Below, piece by piece: positions 63,021 through 64,000 of a stretch of 64,000 nt of DNA. Location: contig CAVVPG010000005.1 of NCBI GenBank assembly GCA_963750075.1, positions 255,155-319,154 on the forward strand, in the 5' to 3' direction. Below the pieces are notes generated by a model. It was not told the DNA's origin. It searched no databases and saw only the letters and a program-made list of their open reading frames with translations. Made by a program: the position numbers and the translations under genes. Position 1 is the first letter of the stretch; each line of letters begins with the position of its first letter. Source of the DNA: Bog-473 sp963750075 (GTDB lineage: Bacteria > Actinomycetota > Acidimicrobiia > Acidimicrobiales > RAAP-2).

Positions 63021-63367
63021 CCATCGGACAGGACCCCGCCCCTTGCGTCGTCCACGTCGGCTACACGGCCAGGGCCCGCTCGGACACCCAGGAGGCGGGC
63101 CTCGAGACCGCCGGCGGCACCCGACGCTTGGACCGGACCCGATGGGCTCGTTCGGCGTCGGTCACGACACGCCGTCGTTGACGACGACCATCACCGCGGC
63201 CAGCACGTTGGAACTGCCGGCGACACGTTGCCCCCGAACCCAGCACCCGGACTTGCGTCTGGTCATGACCGAGAATTCCGAGGAGTCGTGCCGGCTCTGC
63301 TCGATCGGAACGGGACACGAGCGTCCCTCACGACGATTCCGACGTCGTCGGTGTTTTGGCGCCCGCG
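63021..63367. other. 347-bp region without a recognised gene
   Basis: This lies between the PPOX gene and the convergent LivF-type gene. Short frames on both strands are Arg-rich and have no ribosome site, and no known family is seen. It could hold terminators or a decayed gene. Confidence 0.45.
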
Positions 63368-64000
63368 CTACCGACGTTGCTCACTGTGCGACGTGATGAC
63401 TTGGTGATCGATGGCAGACGGGTCGGCCACCTCGACCGACCCGAGGTAGCTGGCGTGGAGCAGATCGGGGTTGTCGCGCAGGTGGGCCGCGCTCCAGAGA
63501 GCACGAGCTCACCGTGGCTGAGCACGTAAGCCCGTGTCGCCATGCTGAGCGCGATATGCACGTGTTGCTCCACGATCAACACGGCACAACCGGTCGATTC
63601 GCTGAGTTGGGACACGACGGGCAGGAGACGCTGGACGACAACCGGCGCCAGCCCCAGACTGAGCTCATCGAGCAGCAATAGGCGCGGTCGAGTTGCCATG
63701 GCGCGCGCGATCGCCAGCATCTGCTGCTGCCCCCCGACAGAAGCCCAGCCGGGATGGAAAGACGCTCGGACAGCTCGGGAAAGAGATCGAGTGCGCCGGT
63801 GTCACGTCGCCGCCGTGTGGCCAACATGATGTTCTCGCGTACGGTGAGCTTTGGGAAGAGTCCCCTGTCGTCGGGGATGAGAGAGACTCCGCGTCGTGCC
63901 CTCTCGGCCGCAGTCGCACCGGTGCACCGGTCCCCGAAGAGACGGATCTCACCGGCAACCGGAGGCAGCACCCCGGCCAACGTCAAGAGCGTCGCGGTCT
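63368..64000 (-). CDS. LivF-type branched-chain amino-acid ABC transporter ATPase, partial and twice frameshifted
   Basis: The window ends just after the Walker A motif, so the first visible residues are TLLTLAGVLPPVAGEIRLFG. Next come RGVSLIPDDRGLFPKLTVRENIM (Q-loop area), then GLLSGG, where the reading frame is lost in a C run at 63730-63735 (plus strand). With one base added, QQQMLAIARAMATRPRLLLLDELSLGLAP (signature, Walker B) follows. A second break near 63487-63493 must be repaired to reach a family-like end (LLHASYLGSVEVA) and the stop at 63368. It powers uptake of amino-acid-like or aromatic-acid substrates together with LivG/H/M/J, which lie outside the window. Confidence 0.8.

Noticed and set aside
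63061..63318. Possible 85-residue minus-strand gene before the LivF-type gene
   Set aside because: Arg-rich composition, no ribosome site and no recognisable family.

Overview
The window is about 64 kb of high-GC DNA, densely packed with genes. Many genes overlap by 1-13 nt (ATGA, GTGA, TTGA or TGATG junctions), and GTG starts are common. The gene content fits an Actinomycetota chromosome, possibly an acidimicrobial or mycobacterial-type lineage. It is rich in acyl-CoA dehydrogenases, LLM-class flavin/F420 oxidoreductases, PPOX-fold proteins, CaiB/BaiF CoA-transferases, a cytochrome P450, and MarR/TetR/HxlR regulators. I see no rRNA, tRNA, CRISPR, insertion sequence or phage genes. The taxonomic call is an inference from gene content only.

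Layout. (1) 1-15.1 kb is catabolism of an unidentified, probably branched or cyclic, compound through CoA thioesters. It holds the tail of an acyl-CoA dehydrogenase plus a short partner, an LLM oxidoreductase, a P450-PPOX-aldehyde dehydrogenase operon, and a minus-strand run: acyl-CoA dehydrogenase, amidohydrolase, NtaA/DszA-like monooxygenase, Gfo/Idh-like dehydrogenase, a zinc-ribbon/OB (DUF35)-thiolase-fold fusion, and a translationally coupled acyl-CoA dehydrogenase pair. (2) 15.3-22.7 kb holds two enoyl-CoA hydratases, a TesB thioesterase, a split B12-dependent acyl-CoA mutase with a MarR regulator and operator, a HAD phosphatase and an HSL-type esterase. (3) 22.8-25.0 kb is an encapsulin nanocompartment (encapsulated ferritin cargo plus shell), convergent with msrA-msrB: an iron and oxidative-stress island. 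(4) 25.1-31.2 kb holds two TetR-controlled divergent units (quinone-oxidoreductase type enzyme/DUF4389, and an MFS drug exporter) plus a BrkB-type membrane protein. (5) 31.2-40.9 kb holds zwf, an acetolactate-synthase-like TPP enzyme, a cytosolic HtrA-like protease, a LUD protein, a thioredoxin-reductase-like flavoprotein, a VOC protein and two CaiB/BaiF transferases. (6) 41.3-50.7 kb is mostly envelope genes: a secreted YD-repeat protein, a GH3 glycosidase with a PA14 insert, an Amidase_3 protein and a phosphodiester-glycosidase lipoprotein. (7) 50.5-58.2 kb holds HxlR, TetR and MarR regulators with a hotdog thioesterase, an SDR, a membrane glycosyltransferase and a TfdB-like flavin hydroxylase. 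(8) 58.2-63.0 kb is a compact aromatic ring-cleavage-type operon (FAH hydrolase, two-domain VOC dioxygenase, MhpA-like hydroxylase, SDR) divergent from a TetR. The window ends inside a LivF-type ABC ATPase.

The genes suggest one metabolic theme: oxygenases and CoA ligation or transfer open a complex substrate, paired dehydrogenases and an aldolase-like enzyme shorten it, and the B12 mutase could return branched C4 acyl-CoA to central metabolism. Seven single-base reading-frame breaks in six otherwise conserved genes, mostly in G/C runs, look like sequence errors rather than gene decay, so those C-termini should be read across the break.
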